The notes beneath the pieces are model-generated. The model made no database searches. It saw only the letters and a program-made list of their open reading frames with translations, and was not told where the DNA came from. From Microbacterium rhizomatis (lineage in GTDB: Bacteria; Actinomycetota; Actinomycetes; Actinomycetales; Microbacteriaceae): DNA of 64,000 nt. The stretch lies in the NCBI RefSeq assembly GCF_008710745.1, contig NZ_VYSA01000005.1, positions 173,573 to 237,572 of the forward strand, given 5' to 3'. This document shows, piece by piece, positions 25,033 through 32,050 of this stretch; position 1 is the stretch's first letter; every line of letters starts with the position of its first letter. A program made the translations under genes and the position numbers.

Positions 25033-25617
25033 ATGCCGGACACCTGGCTCATCGTCGGCCTGGGCAACCCGGGGCCGCGCTACGAGCCGACGCGGCACAA
25101 TGTCGGCCAGCAGGTGATCGACGAGATCGCCCGCCGCCGCGGCGAGACCTTCCGCGCACATAAGGCGAACGCGCGCGTGGCCGAGACCTGGCTCCGTCCC
25201 GGCGGTCCGAAGCTCGTCCTGGCGAAGCCGAACTCGTTCATGAACGTGTCGGGCGGCCCGGTATCCGGGTTGGCGAAGTTCTATGGCGTGGATGCCGACC
25301 ACATCGTCATCGTGCACGACGAGCTCGACATCCCGTTCGACACGATCAAGCTGAAGATCGGGGGCGGCAACGGCGGCCACAACGGAGTGCGCGACGTCGC
25401 CAAAGCACTCGGCACCCCGGACTTCGCCCGCGTGCGGGTGGGAATCGGCCGGCCGGTGGGCCGGCAGGATCCGGCGGACTGGGTGCTCGACCCGTTCGGC
25501 GCGGGGGAGCGCGCGAACCTGCCGATCCTCGTGGGGGACGCGGCCGATGCCGTCGAACAGCTCGTCGGCGATGGCCTGGTCGCCGCGCAGCAGAAGCACC
25601 ACGCCCCGCGGCCCTGA
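25033..25617 (+). CDS. pth: Peptidyl-tRNA hydrolase
   Basis: Releases tRNA from peptidyl-tRNA dropped by ribosomes. The 194-residue protein has all signature blocks: VGLGNPGPRYEPTRHNVG with the catalytic His of TRHN, KPNSFMNVSG, VHDELDIPF with the catalytic Asp, and GGGNGGHNGVRD. The start at 25033 has GAAGGAG upstream. Confidence 0.97.
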   Translation: MPDTWLIVGLGNPGPRYEPTRHNVGQQVIDEIARRRGETFRAHKANARVAETWLRPGGPKLVLAKPNSFMNVSGGPVSGLAKFYGVDADHIVIVHDELDIPFDTIKLKIGGGNGGHNGVRDVAKALGTPDFARVRVGIGRPVGRQDPADWVLDPFGAGERANLPILVGDAADAVEQLVGDGLVAAQQKHHAPRP

Positions 25618-25635
25618 GTTGGTCGGCGTCTGATT

Positions 25636-25703
25636 CGTCGGAGGATCGAGCCGATGTCGGAGGATCGGAGGGAAATCCTCCGACCTTCGGCGAATCATCC
25701 GAC
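25636..25703. repeat. 68-bp repeat, copy 1
   Basis: Identical at 64 of 68 positions to 26666-26733, same orientation. It contains four related units, GTCGGAGGAT twice and its complement-like ATCCTCCGAC and ATCATCCGAC; GTCGGAGGAT (25656-25665) and ATCCTCCGAC (25675-25684) form a perfect 10-bp stem. The two copies bracket the DUF559 gene. Confidence 0.9.
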
Positions 25704-25800
25704 CGACCAGATTCCTCCCCAGCAGGCGTCACCCGTCGGTTGTGCACAGGACCACGCTGCGCGGACGGCGTGAGCCTCATGGAGGGGGCATTCTCCAGGT

Positions 25801-26658
25801 GTGCAACTCGAAGACTGGATCGCCGGCCGCGGCGGCATCGTGCATCGCCAGGTCGTTCGGGAAGCGCGCTGGACCGATCGCGCCGTGCGTGCAGCGGTGC
25901 GGGCGGGCGCGGTCGAGCCGATCCGTCGCACGTGGCTGGCAGTAGGCAACGCGTCTGCGGATGCGGTGGCGGCCGCGCGGGCGGGTGGCAGGGTGGCGTG
26001 CGTCACGCTCGCGCAGGAACGCGGGTGGTGGATGCCGGACTCCGTCGACGCCGCCCGGCACATCAGCATCCTTCCCCACGCACGACCAGGCGAGATCGCG
26101 GAGGGCGACGTCGTGCACTGGACGAAGCCGGTGGCACCGGCATCCCCCCACAGCATCAGCGAATCGATCGAGGACGCGCTCGCGCACATCGCCGGCTGTC
26201 TGCCGCCCGAACCGGCCCGAGTGGTGTGGGAGTCGGCGATCTCGACCGAACGGCTGTCGCTTGATGCGCTGCGGCACGTCAGGTGGAGGACGAAGGCAGC
26301 GGCCCGGCTCGCCGAGGAATCCTCGGACCTTTCGGACTCCGGACTCGAGTCGATGTTCCTCATCAGGTTGAGCTCCTGGGGAGTGCCGATTCGTCAGCAG
26401 GCGCCTCTGGCCGGGCGTCGTGTGGACTTCTTGATCGGCCGAAGCCTCGTCGTGCAGGTCGACGGACATGTGTTCCACTCGACGGCGGCCGATCGCGGGC
26501 GAGATGTGCGTCACGATGCCGAGCTGCGGCTGCGTGGCTACACGGTGATGCGCTTCACCTATGCACAGATCGTTCACGATTGGGGCGGCGTTGAGCGCAT
26601 GGTCGCGCGCGCGATCGCCGCCGGCCTGCATATGGCGAACGTGCGCGCAGTCCGATGA
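25801..26658 (+). CDS. AbiEi-like winged-helix plus DUF559 nuclease-fold protein
   Basis: A 285-residue protein. The N-terminal 50 residues (LEDWIAGRGGIVHRQVV...IRRTWLAVG) resemble the winged helix of AbiEi-type antitoxins. The C-terminal 100 residues match DUF559, a Vsr-like PD-(D/E)xK nuclease fold: RRVDFLIG, VVQVDGHVFHS, then RGRDVRHDAELRLRGYTVMRFTY. The E of the catalytic ExD pair is Q here (QVD), which may reduce or remove nuclease activity. Such proteins are common in Microbacteriaceae; their role is unknown, with defence or DNA repair being guesses. The gene is framed by near-identical 68-bp direct repeats, suggesting it was acquired or moves as a unit. GTG start with GGAGGGGG 12 nt upstream. 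Confidence 0.75.
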   Translation: MQLEDWIAGRGGIVHRQVVREARWTDRAVRAAVRAGAVEPIRRTWLAVGNASADAVAAARAGGRVACVTLAQERGWWMPDSVDAARHISILPHARPGEIAEGDVVHWTKPVAPASPHSISESIEDALAHIAGCLPPEPARVVWESAISTERLSLDALRHVRWRTKAAARLAEESSDLSDSGLESMFLIRLSSWGVPIRQQAPLAGRRVDFLIGRSLVVQVDGHVFHSTAADRGRDVRHDAELRLRGYTVMRFTYAQIVHDWGGVERMVARAIAAGLHMANVRAVR

Positions 26659-26665
26659 TCCTCTC

Positions 26666-26733
26666 CGTCGGAGGATCGAGGCTATGTCGGAGGATCGGCG
26701 GGAAATCCTCCGACGTTCGGCGAATCATCCGAC
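26666..26733. repeat. 68-bp repeat, copy 2
   Basis: Second copy of the element at 25636, differing at four positions, two of them in the short spacer between the first two units. It starts 8 nt after the stop of the DUF559 gene and ends 30 nt before the stop of the convergent proline-rich membrane protein, so it may also serve as a shared terminator. Confidence 0.9.
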
Positions 26734-26762
26734 GCGGGCGCCGCGCGGTGCGGGACCGGGGC

Positions 26763-27581
26763 TCAGTTGCCGAGCGTCGCCCCGGCGCCGATGCCCGCCA
26801 CCACGGCGATGTTCAGGGCGACGCCGAAGGCGACGGGCCCGAGGACGGCGATGATCACCGCAGCGATCGCCGCTCCGCGCCCGCGATTCTTCACGAGCGC
26901 GATGATGCCCTGCACGAGGGCCCAGACGCCCAGCACGGTGCCCACCCAGAACGCGATCTCGCCCGTGAGCACCCAGCCCCGGACAGGACTCAGCAGGCTC
27001 AGGTCGAAGTCGGCGGAGCTCGGCCGCATGGCCACCTCATGCCCGACACCTACGCCGATGCTGTAGCCGGCGATCGCGGCGAGCATCGGCGCGAGAACGA
27101 AAGCGACGATGGCGGCGATGAGGGCACCGACCCCGAGTGCCGAACCGCGCGGCCCCGGGGGAGTGGGCAGGGAGCCGGCTGCCGGCGCGGCGTAGGGGGC
27201 GGCAAAAGCCTGGGGTTCTGCGGGCGCCGGGTATCCATATGGCGCGGTCGGGTAGCCCTGTGGCGCGGTCGGGTAGCCCTGTGGCGCGGTCGGGTAGCCC
27301 TGTGGCGCGGTCGGGTAGCCCTGTGGTGCGGGGTAGCCCTGCGGCTCGCCCGGGCCAGCGGCGACCGGGTATGGCGCTCCCGGGGGGAGTGGCGCGGTCG
27401 GGTAGCCCTGTGGCGCGGTCGGGTAGCCCTGTGGTGCGGGGTAGCCCTGCGGCTGGGCCGGGCCGGGTGCGAGCGGCTCTGCCGCTCCGGGGGGCAACGG
27501 AGCCGGGGGGCCCGACGGCTGGTCGAATGCGGCCGCGGGCGGGGGACCGTAGGTCGGATGGCGCTGCTCTGGCTCGCTCAC
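26763..27581 (-). CDS. Proline-rich repeat membrane protein (DUF4190-like)
   Basis: A 272-residue protein with a long N-terminal low-complexity domain of Pro, Gly, Tyr and Ala (residues 1-140) containing QGYPTAP repeats, followed by three or four membrane helices (about 148-180, 205-232, 240-268). The arrangement resembles actinobacterial DUF4190-type proteins. No enzymatic motif is visible; the repeat domain is probably exposed and disordered. It starts with GTG, and a TAGGAT box lies six bases before it, indicating a leaderless mRNA. The coding repeat is a 21-bp tandem repeat likely to vary between strains. Confidence 0.75.
   Translation of the reverse strand: MSEPEQRHPTYGPPPAAAFDQPSGPPAPLPPGAAEPLAPGPAQPQGYPAPQGYPTAPQGYPTAPLPPGAPYPVAAGPGEPQGYPAPQGYPTAPQGYPTAPQGYPTAPQGYPTAPYGYPAPAEPQAFAAPYAAPAAGSLPTPPGPRGSALGVGALIAAIVAFVLAPMLAAIAGYSIGVGVGHEVAMRPSSADFDLSLLSPVRGWVLTGEIAFWVGTVLGVWALVQGIIALVKNRGRGAAIAAVIIAVLGPVAFGVALNIAVVAGIGAGATLGN
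27240..27323. repeat. 21-bp tandem repeat, four units
   Basis: TGGCGCGGTCGGGTAGCCCT plus G is repeated at 27240, 27261, 27282 and 27303, encoding QGYPTAP heptads on the minus strand. It preserves the reading frame on gain or loss of a unit. Confidence 0.9.
27390..27431. repeat. 21-bp tandem repeat, two further units
   Basis: Two more copies of the same 21-bp unit as at 27240-27323, separated from that array by 66 bp of related proline-rich coding sequence. Confidence 0.85.
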
Positions 27582-27593
27582 GCTCTCATCCTA
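27582..27593 (-). promoter_or_regulatory. Leaderless promoter of the proline-rich membrane protein gene
   Basis: On the minus strand TAGGAT (27593-27588) is followed by six bases and the GTG start at 27581. Confidence 0.5.
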
Positions 27594-27648
27594 GGGATGC
27601 GGGCGTTTCGCGCACCGCGGATCGCGGCGGGGTGTCGGCGGGCGCCCG

Positions 27649-27660
27649 TAGACTCTTCCG
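27649..27660 (+). promoter_or_regulatory. Leaderless promoter of mfd
   Basis: TAGACT at 27649-27654, six bases, then GTG at 27661. No Shine-Dalgarno sequence is seen. Confidence 0.5.
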
Positions 27661-30600
27661 GTGACAGTTCCCGGGATCGTGCGCGCCCTCGAGCGGGCCG
27701 AGTCCTTTCAGGACGCCGTGTCCGCCGCCGCCGCGGACGCCGATTTCTCCCTCGTCGACGGGCTGGATGCGCCGCTTCTCGCTGCGCTGCTGGAGCGCCG
27801 GCGCGCCGCGGGTCGTGGTGGCGTCCTCCTGGTCATCGCTCCGACCGGCCGGCGCGCCGAAGCACTGGGCCCCGCGCTGTCCGCGGTCCTTCCGGGGGCG
27901 AAGGTCATGCAGTTCCCGGCGTGGGAGACCCTTCCGCACGAGCGGCTCAGCCCCAGCCCCGAGACCGTGGGGCAGCGACTTGCCGTTCTGCGCGCGATCG
28001 CCGCATCCGACGGGACTGTCCCGATGGTCGTCACGGCATCGGTGCGCGCCGCTCTCCAGCCGCTGGCCGCGGGCCTCATCGATCTGGCGCCGGTCTCGCT
28101 GACCGTCGGTGGCCGCGGGCACGACCTGGGCGCGGTCATCGAGCGGCTCGTGGAACTCGCCTACCACCGTGTCGACATGGTGTCGCGACGGGGTGAGTTC
28201 GCGGTGCGGGGCGGCATCCTCGACGTTTTCCCACCGATCGCCGACCACCCGTATCGCATCGAGTTCTTCGGCGACGAGGTCGAGCAGATCCGGCCGTTCT
28301 CCGTCGCGGATCAGCGCTCGCTTCCCGAAGAAGTCGCGAACGTCCTGCTCGACGCGAGCCGCGAGCTCCTCCTCACCGAGGCGGTGCGCGCACGCGCCGA
28401 ACGGCTCAAAGGCGACTTCCCCGGCATCCGCGGCATGCTCGAGAAGATGGCGGAGGGCATCCCGGTCGAGGGCATGGAATCCCTCACCCCGGCCCTGGTC
28501 GACCGGGTGGTCACGCTCGTGGACTACCTGCCGGAGGGCACCGCCGTAGCCCTCATCGATCCGGAGCGCGCCGTCACGAGGGCCGTCACGCTGAGCGATA
28601 CCAACCGCGAGTTCCTCGAGGCGGCATGGAGCGCGGCGACGTCCGGTGCGCAGACGCCGGTCGACCTCGGTGCGGGCGACTTCGTCACCCTCCCGGTGCT
28701 CCGCGAAGCCGCCGAGGCGCGCGGCGACGTGTGGTGGACCCTGAGCGGGTTCGATTCCGGTGCGGCGGATGCCGCGGCCGAAGGCCTCCTCGACGCAGAC
28801 ATCGACGTCGCGCTCCAAGCCTCTGCGGCGGTGCGTGTGCCAGGCATGGGCGTGCCGTCCTTCCAGGGCAACGTCGACGGCGCGACGGCCCACATCGGCA
28901 CGCTCCTGGCCGAGGGGTGGAGCGTCATCGTCGCCGCCTCGGGGGTCGGTCTGGTCGAACGCGCGCAGGCAGTGCTGGCCGAGCGCGGTATCGCGGCGCG
29001 GGTCGTCGATTCGGTGCTGACACCGCCCGAGCCCGGGGTGGCCCACATCGTGGTCTCGACGCTCGAGCGCGGCTTCGAGGTCGCCGACGCGAAGCTCGCC
29101 GTCCTCACCGAGACCGAGTTCTACGGCCGCACGATCGGCGGCGACTCCCGCGTCATCAAGAAGCTCGCCTCCCGTCGTCGCAACGTAGTCGATCCGCTGC
29201 AGTTGAAGACCGGCGACTTCGTCGTGCACTCCACGCACGGCATCGGCAAGTTCGTCGAGCTCACCCAGCGCGAGGTCTCCAGCGGCGGCCGGAACGCGGT
29301 CAAGACGATCCGCGAGTACCTGGTACTCGAATACGCGCCGTCGAAGCGCGGGTACCCCGGCGACAAGCTGTTCGTGCCGACCGACCAGCTCGACCTGCTC
29401 TCACGCTATGTCGGAGGAGAGGCGCCGACCCTGTCGAAGATGGGTGGGAGCGACTGGGCGCAGGCCAAGGGGCGCGCCCGCAGGGCCGTGCGCGACATCG
29501 CGGTCGAGCTCGTGAAGCTCTACTCCGCGCGGATGGCCGCCAAGGGGCACGCGTTCGGGCCCGACACGCCCTGGCAGCGCGAGCTCGAAGAGGCGTTCCC
29601 GTTCGCCGAGACGCCCGACCAGCTGCAGACGATCGACGAGATCAAGGCCGACATGGAGAAGCCGATCCCGATGGACCGGCTGCTGTCGGGCGACGTCGGC
29701 TTCGGGAAGACCGAGGTCGCTGTGCGCGCCGCGTTCAAAGCCATCCAGGACGGCAAGCAGGTCGCGATGCTCGTACCCACCACCCTTCTGGTCAAGCAGC
29801 ACGTCGAGACCTTCACCGAGCGGTTCGCCGGGTTCCCGGTGCAGGTCAGGTCGCTCTCGCGCTTCCAGACCGACAAGGAGGCGAAGGCGACGCTCGCCGG
29901 CCTCACCGACGGCACCGTCGACATGGTGATCGGAACGCACCGCATCCTCACCGAGAAGGTCATCTTCAAAGACCTCGGTCTTCTGATCATCGACGAGGAG
30001 CAGCGGTTCGGCGTCGAGCACAAAGACGCGCTGAAGAAGCTCAAGACCAATGTCGACATCCTCGCGATGAGTGCGACGCCCATCCCGCGCACCCTCGAGA
30101 TGGCCGTCACGGGCATCCGCGAGATGTCGACGCTGCAGACCCCGCCCGAAGACCGGCATCCGATCCTCACGTATGTGGGCCCTCGCAACGACAAGCAGGT
30201 GGCCGCGGCGATCCGTCGTGAGCTGCTGCGCGAGGGGCAGGTGTTCTACGTGCACAATCGCGTCCAGTCGATCCAGCGCGTCGCGGCAGAGCTCGCCGAG
30301 CTCGTGCCCGAGGCGCGCATCGCCGTCGCGCACGGCCAGATGGGCGAGCATGCGCTCGAGAACGTCGTCGACGACTTCTGGGAGCGCCGCGCCGACGTGC
30401 TCGTGTCGACGACGATCATCGAGACGGGTCTCGACATCTCCAACGCGAACACGATCATCATCGACCGGGCCGACAAGTACGGGCTCTCGCAGCTGCACCA
30501 GCTGCGCGGACGCGTGGGCCGTGCCCGAGAGCGCGCGTACGCATACTTCCTCTACGACGAGGTCAAACCCCTCTCCGAGCTCGCCGCCGACCGCCTCGAG

Positions 30601-31284
30601 ACGATCGCCGTCAACAACGACCTCGGCAGCGGCATGCAGGTGGCCCTGAAAGACCTCGAGATCCGTGGGGCCGGCAACATGCTGGGGGCCGAGCAGGCCG
30701 GCCACATCGCGGGCGTCGGCTTCGACCTGTACCTGCGGATGATCGGCGAGGCCGTCTCGGCCTTCCGCGGCGACGAGGTGGAGACCCAGACCGAGCTGCG
30801 CCTGGAGCTGCCGGTCGATGCGCGGATCCCCGAGGAGTACATCGACAGCGAGCGCCTGCGGCTCGAGGCTTACCAGAAACTCTCGGCCGCGGCATCCGCC
30901 ACCGCGAAGGACGACGCGATCGACCTCGTGACCGACGAGCTGCGCGACCGCTACGGCGAGCCGCCGCGAGAGGTCGAGGGTCTGCTCGCCGTCGCGCGGC
31001 TGCGCCGCCGCGCCGCCGTCGCGGGGCTGGCCGACGTCGTCGCGATGGGTCCGAACCTCCGGATCGCACCCGCGCATCTTCCCGACTCGCTGCGCGTGCG
31101 CCTGCAGCGCCTGTATCCGAAGGCGAAGCTCCTCGCCGGCGGAGACGCGCTCGTCCTGCCGCTTCCGACGCAGGGAGGGGATGCTGTGGAGGACGCCGCG
31201 CTCATCGCCTGGGTGTCGCAGCTGCTCGACCAGCTGTTCCCGGCGCCGCCGCCGGCTCCCGTGGTCGCCGTACCCGAGGTCTGA
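27661..31284 (+). CDS. mfd: Transcription-repair coupling factor
   Basis: Mfd removes RNA polymerase stalled at DNA lesions and recruits UvrA. The 1,207-residue product has the expected order: an N-terminal UvrB-like region (PAWETLPHERLSPSPETVGQR near residue 85), the polymerase-interacting CarD-like domain (DFVVHSTHGIGKFVEL near 518), helicase motif I GDVGFGKTEVA near 677, the DEEQ box LLIIDEEQRFGVEHKD near 776, motif III SATPIPRT, and the TRG segment with the C-terminal D7 domain. Full length, no disruption. Confidence 0.98.
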   Translation: MTVPGIVRALERAESFQDAVSAAAADADFSLVDGLDAPLLAALLERRRAAGRGGVLLVIAPTGRRAEALGPALSAVLPGAKVMQFPAWETLPHERLSPSPETVGQRLAVLRAIAASDGTVPMVVTASVRAALQPLAAGLIDLAPVSLTVGGRGHDLGAVIERLVELAYHRVDMVSRRGEFAVRGGILDVFPPIADHPYRIEFFGDEVEQIRPFSVADQRSLPEEVANVLLDASRELLLTEAVRARAERLKGDFPGIRGMLEKMAEGIPVEGMESLTPALVDRVVTLVDYLPEGTAVALIDPERAVTRAVTLSDTNREFLEAAWSAATSGAQTPVDLGAGDFVTLPVLREAAEARGDVWWTLSGFDSGAADAAAEGLLDADIDVALQASAAVRVPGMGVPSFQGNVDGATAHIGTLLAEGWSVIVAASGVGLVERAQAVLAERGIAARVVDSVLTPPEPGVAHIVVSTLERGFEVADAKLAVLTETEFYGRTIGGDSRVIKKLASRRRNVVDPLQLKTGDFVVHSTHGIGKFVELTQREVSSGGRNAVKTIREYLVLEYAPSKRGYPGDKLFVPTDQLDLLSRYVGGEAPTLSKMGGSDWAQAKGRARRAVRDIAVELVKLYSARMAAKGHAFGPDTPWQRELEEAFPFAETPDQLQTIDEIKADMEKPIPMDRLLSGDVGFGKTEVAVRAAFKAIQDGKQVAMLVPTTLLVKQHVETFTERFAGFPVQVRSLSRFQTDKEAKATLAGLTDGTVDMVIGTHRILTEKVIFKDLGLLIIDEEQRFGVEHKDALKKLKTNVDILAMSATPIPRTLEMAVTGIREMSTLQTPPEDRHPILTYVGPRNDKQVAAAIRRELLREGQVFYVHNRVQSIQRVAAELAELVPEARIAVAHGQMGEHALENVVDDFWERRADVLVSTTIIETGLDISNANTIIIDRADKYGLSQLHQLRGRVGRARERAYAYFLYDEVKPLSELAADRLETIAVNNDLGSGMQVALKDLEIRGAGNMLGAEQAGHIAGVGFDLYLRMIGEAVSAFRGDEVETQTELRLELPVDARIPEEYIDSERLRLEAYQKLSAAASATAKDDAIDLVTDELRDRYGEPPREVEGLLAVARLRRRAAVAGLADVVAMGPNLRIAPAHLPDSLRVRLQRLYPKAKLLAGGDALVLPLPTQGGDAVEDAALIAWVSQLLDQLFPAPPPAPVVAVPEV

Positions 31285-31318
31285 GCCCTGTCGCAGCCCG
31301 GGCGCCGCCCGCGCTGCT

Positions 31319-31371
31319 CATGTCCGCCAGGTGGCGGGCACGGGGTGGGCGGGGGCGTTCTGGCGGACGTG
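31319..31371. terminator. Hairpin after mfd
   Basis: CATGTCCGCCAG (31319-31330) pairs with CTGGCGGACGTG (31360-31371) with one mismatch, enclosing a G-rich loop. It is placed between mfd (stop 31284) and the next gene (31423), without a U tract. Confidence 0.5.
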
Positions 31372-31422
31372 CCCGGCGCATCCGAGGCCGCGCAGTACGC
31401 TGTGGGTGATCGAGGAGGATCC

Positions 31423-32022
31423 ATGCGGTTCGAGCACCTCGGGGCGCAGCCCCGCATTCATCCCGGCGCGGTGATCGCTCCGACGGCCGTGATCAGCGGC
31501 GACGTCATGATCGGTGCCGACTGTCAGGTGCTGCACGGTGCGGTGATCACGGCCGAGGGCGGCGCGATCACGCTCGGCTCCAACGTCATCGTCATGGAGA
31601 ATGCACTCATCCGTGCGACGACCGCCAACCCCGTGCACATCGGCGATCACACGCTCGTGGGTCCGATGGCGAGCGTGTCAGGTGCGACGATCGGCGACGA
31701 AGTCTTCCTCGCCACCGGCACGCGGGTGTTCAACGGCGCACGTATCGGCGACCGCTGCGAAGTCCGCATCAACGCCGTCGTGCACCTGCGGACCCATCTC
31801 GCGCCCGAGACCGTGGTCCCGATCGGCTGGGTGGCCGTCGGCGACCCCGTCCAGCTGCTTTCATCGGATCGGCACGACGAGATCTGGGCCGCGCAGAAAG
31901 AGCTCGATTTTCCCGGCTACGTCTTCGGCCTCGACCGCGAGACGCCCGACCTCATGGTGCAGCTCACCGAGCGCTACGGGCGCAGCCTCGCGCGGCACGC
32001 CGACGACCGAGCGCTCGACTGA
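31423..32022 (+). CDS. Gamma-carbonic-anhydrase-like left-handed beta-helix protein, zinc site lost
   Basis: A 199-residue hexapeptide-repeat protein of the gamma carbonic anhydrase/PaaY family (PRIHPGAVIAPTAVISGDVM, then IGADCQVLHGAVI). In the enzyme the three zinc histidines lie in VLHA, LAHQ and VHGP-type segments; the matching places here read LIRA, VGPM and VSGA, so all three appear replaced. It is therefore unlikely to hydrate CO2 and may act as a structural or acyl-binding protein. The start at 31423 has a clear GAGGAGGAT. No partner gene is adjacent in the same direction. Confidence 0.85.
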   Translation: MRFEHLGAQPRIHPGAVIAPTAVISGDVMIGADCQVLHGAVITAEGGAITLGSNVIVMENALIRATTANPVHIGDHTLVGPMASVSGATIGDEVFLATGTRVFNGARIGDRCEVRINAVVHLRTHLAPETVVPIGWVAVGDPVQLLSSDRHDEIWAAQKELDFPGYVFGLDRETPDLMVQLTERYGRSLARHADDRALD

Positions 32023-32050
32023 CCCTTCGAGCAAGACCGGCCGCCCCAGC

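Noticed and set aside
25618..26760. Insertion sequence between pth and the proline-rich protein gene
   Set aside because: No transposase and no terminal inverted repeats with target duplication; the flanking 68-bp repeats are direct, so it is reported as a repeat-framed gene instead.
27240..27431. Regularly spaced repeats considered as a CRISPR array
   Set aside because: The 21-bp units are contiguous, without spacers, and encode a heptad repeat in a coding frame.
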